Source of the DNA: an uncultured Pirellulaceae bacterium | GTDB lineage: Bacteria; Planctomycetota; Planctomycetia; Pirellulales; Pirellulaceae | NCBI GenBank assembly: GCA_934255105.1 | Contig: CAKQNH010000377.1 | Span: 1-5,610, forward strand | Length of the DNA: 5,610 nucleotides | Direction of reading: 5' to 3' | Part shown: piece after piece, positions 5,499-5,610 of the stretch | Layout of the letters: every line of letters starts with the position of its first letter | Numbering within the stretch: the stretch's first letter is position 1 | Program-made: the position numbers and the translations under genes | The notes under the pieces: model-generated | What the model saw: the letters and a program-made list of their open reading frames with translations, nothing else | What the model was told of the DNA's origin: nothing | Database searches by the model: none

Positions 5499-5610
5499 AT
5501 GTTCAATTGCATTTCACCACGCCAGCGTTACACGTTAGCCTGCGTTGGCTTGGCCACGCTGAGCTGCTTCGCTAGCGATTGCTTTATTCCGCCCATTGGC
5601 GCTCAGGAGC
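5499..5610 (+). CDS. N-terminus of an exported protein (3' end outside window)
   Basis: The frame is open from ATG 5499 to the right edge: 37 codons plus one base. AGGAAG (5491-5496) lies just upstream as a ribosome site with short spacing. The peptide has the form of a signal sequence: polar-basic start with R8 and R10, a hydrophobic run YTLACVGLATLSCFA (11-25), and a possible cleavage site at IGA-QE (33-37). It carries four Cys (4, 15, 23, 28). C23 follows T-L-S, a poor lipobox, so a lipoprotein is less likely than a signal peptidase I substrate. No mature sequence is visible, so the function cannot be named. It is co-directional with the PHP gene, 216 bp downstream, so it probably has its own promoter. 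Confidence 0.6.
   Translation, partial: MFNCISPRQRYTLACVGLATLSCFASDCFIPPIGAQE

Noticed and set aside
4166..5548. Shared 13-mer TAGCCTGCGTTGG at 4166-4178 and 5536-5548, each preceded by ACACGTT
   Set aside because: The copies are read in different frames and the ACACGTT spacing differs; one 13-base match in 5.6 kb is not far from chance.

Overview
The window looks like an ordinary stretch of a mid-GC (roughly mid-50s % by eye) bacterial chromosome. It is probably from a planctomycete, perhaps of the Rhodopirellula/Pirellulaceae type. That assignment is an inference from a stand-alone PolB-type exonuclease, a secreted PHP-domain protein, exported proteins with modest signal peptides, and hairpin-rich gaps between genes. 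No marker gene in the window proves it.

Layout from left to right: (1) the 3' half of a glucose-1-phosphate cytidylyltransferase gene (+), entering from the left edge; (2) a complete peptidase T gene (-), tail to tail with it across a 2-bp gap; (3) a short divergent spacer, then a predicted 3'-5' exonuclease of the PolB-exo2 type (+), most likely from a GTG start at 1800; (4) a class I SAM-dependent methyltransferase (-), whose stop codon directly abuts the exonuclease stop with no spacer; (5) a gap of about 400 bp (3432-3830) holding a nested inverted repeat of about 125 bp, an orphan intrinsic-terminator-like hairpin and several small palindromes; (6) a secreted PHP-domain metallohydrolase (+) with a GTG start and a strong ribosome binding site; (7) a gap of 216 bp with three small hairpins; (8) the first 37 codons of another exported protein (+), cut by the right edge.

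The genes do not form one pathway. Each gene lies opposite to its left neighbour until the PHP gene, so most are probably transcribed singly. Their roles are sugar-nucleotide synthesis for surface polysaccharide, peptide breakdown, nucleic-acid trimming, an unassigned methylation, and an extracytoplasmic metal-dependent hydrolase. I see no CRISPR array, tRNA, rRNA, transposase or phage gene, and no convincing new multi-gene system. The most unusual item is the nested inverted repeat at 3541-3666. It is flanked by a matching GCA triplet on each side and lies just before an unassigned terminator.
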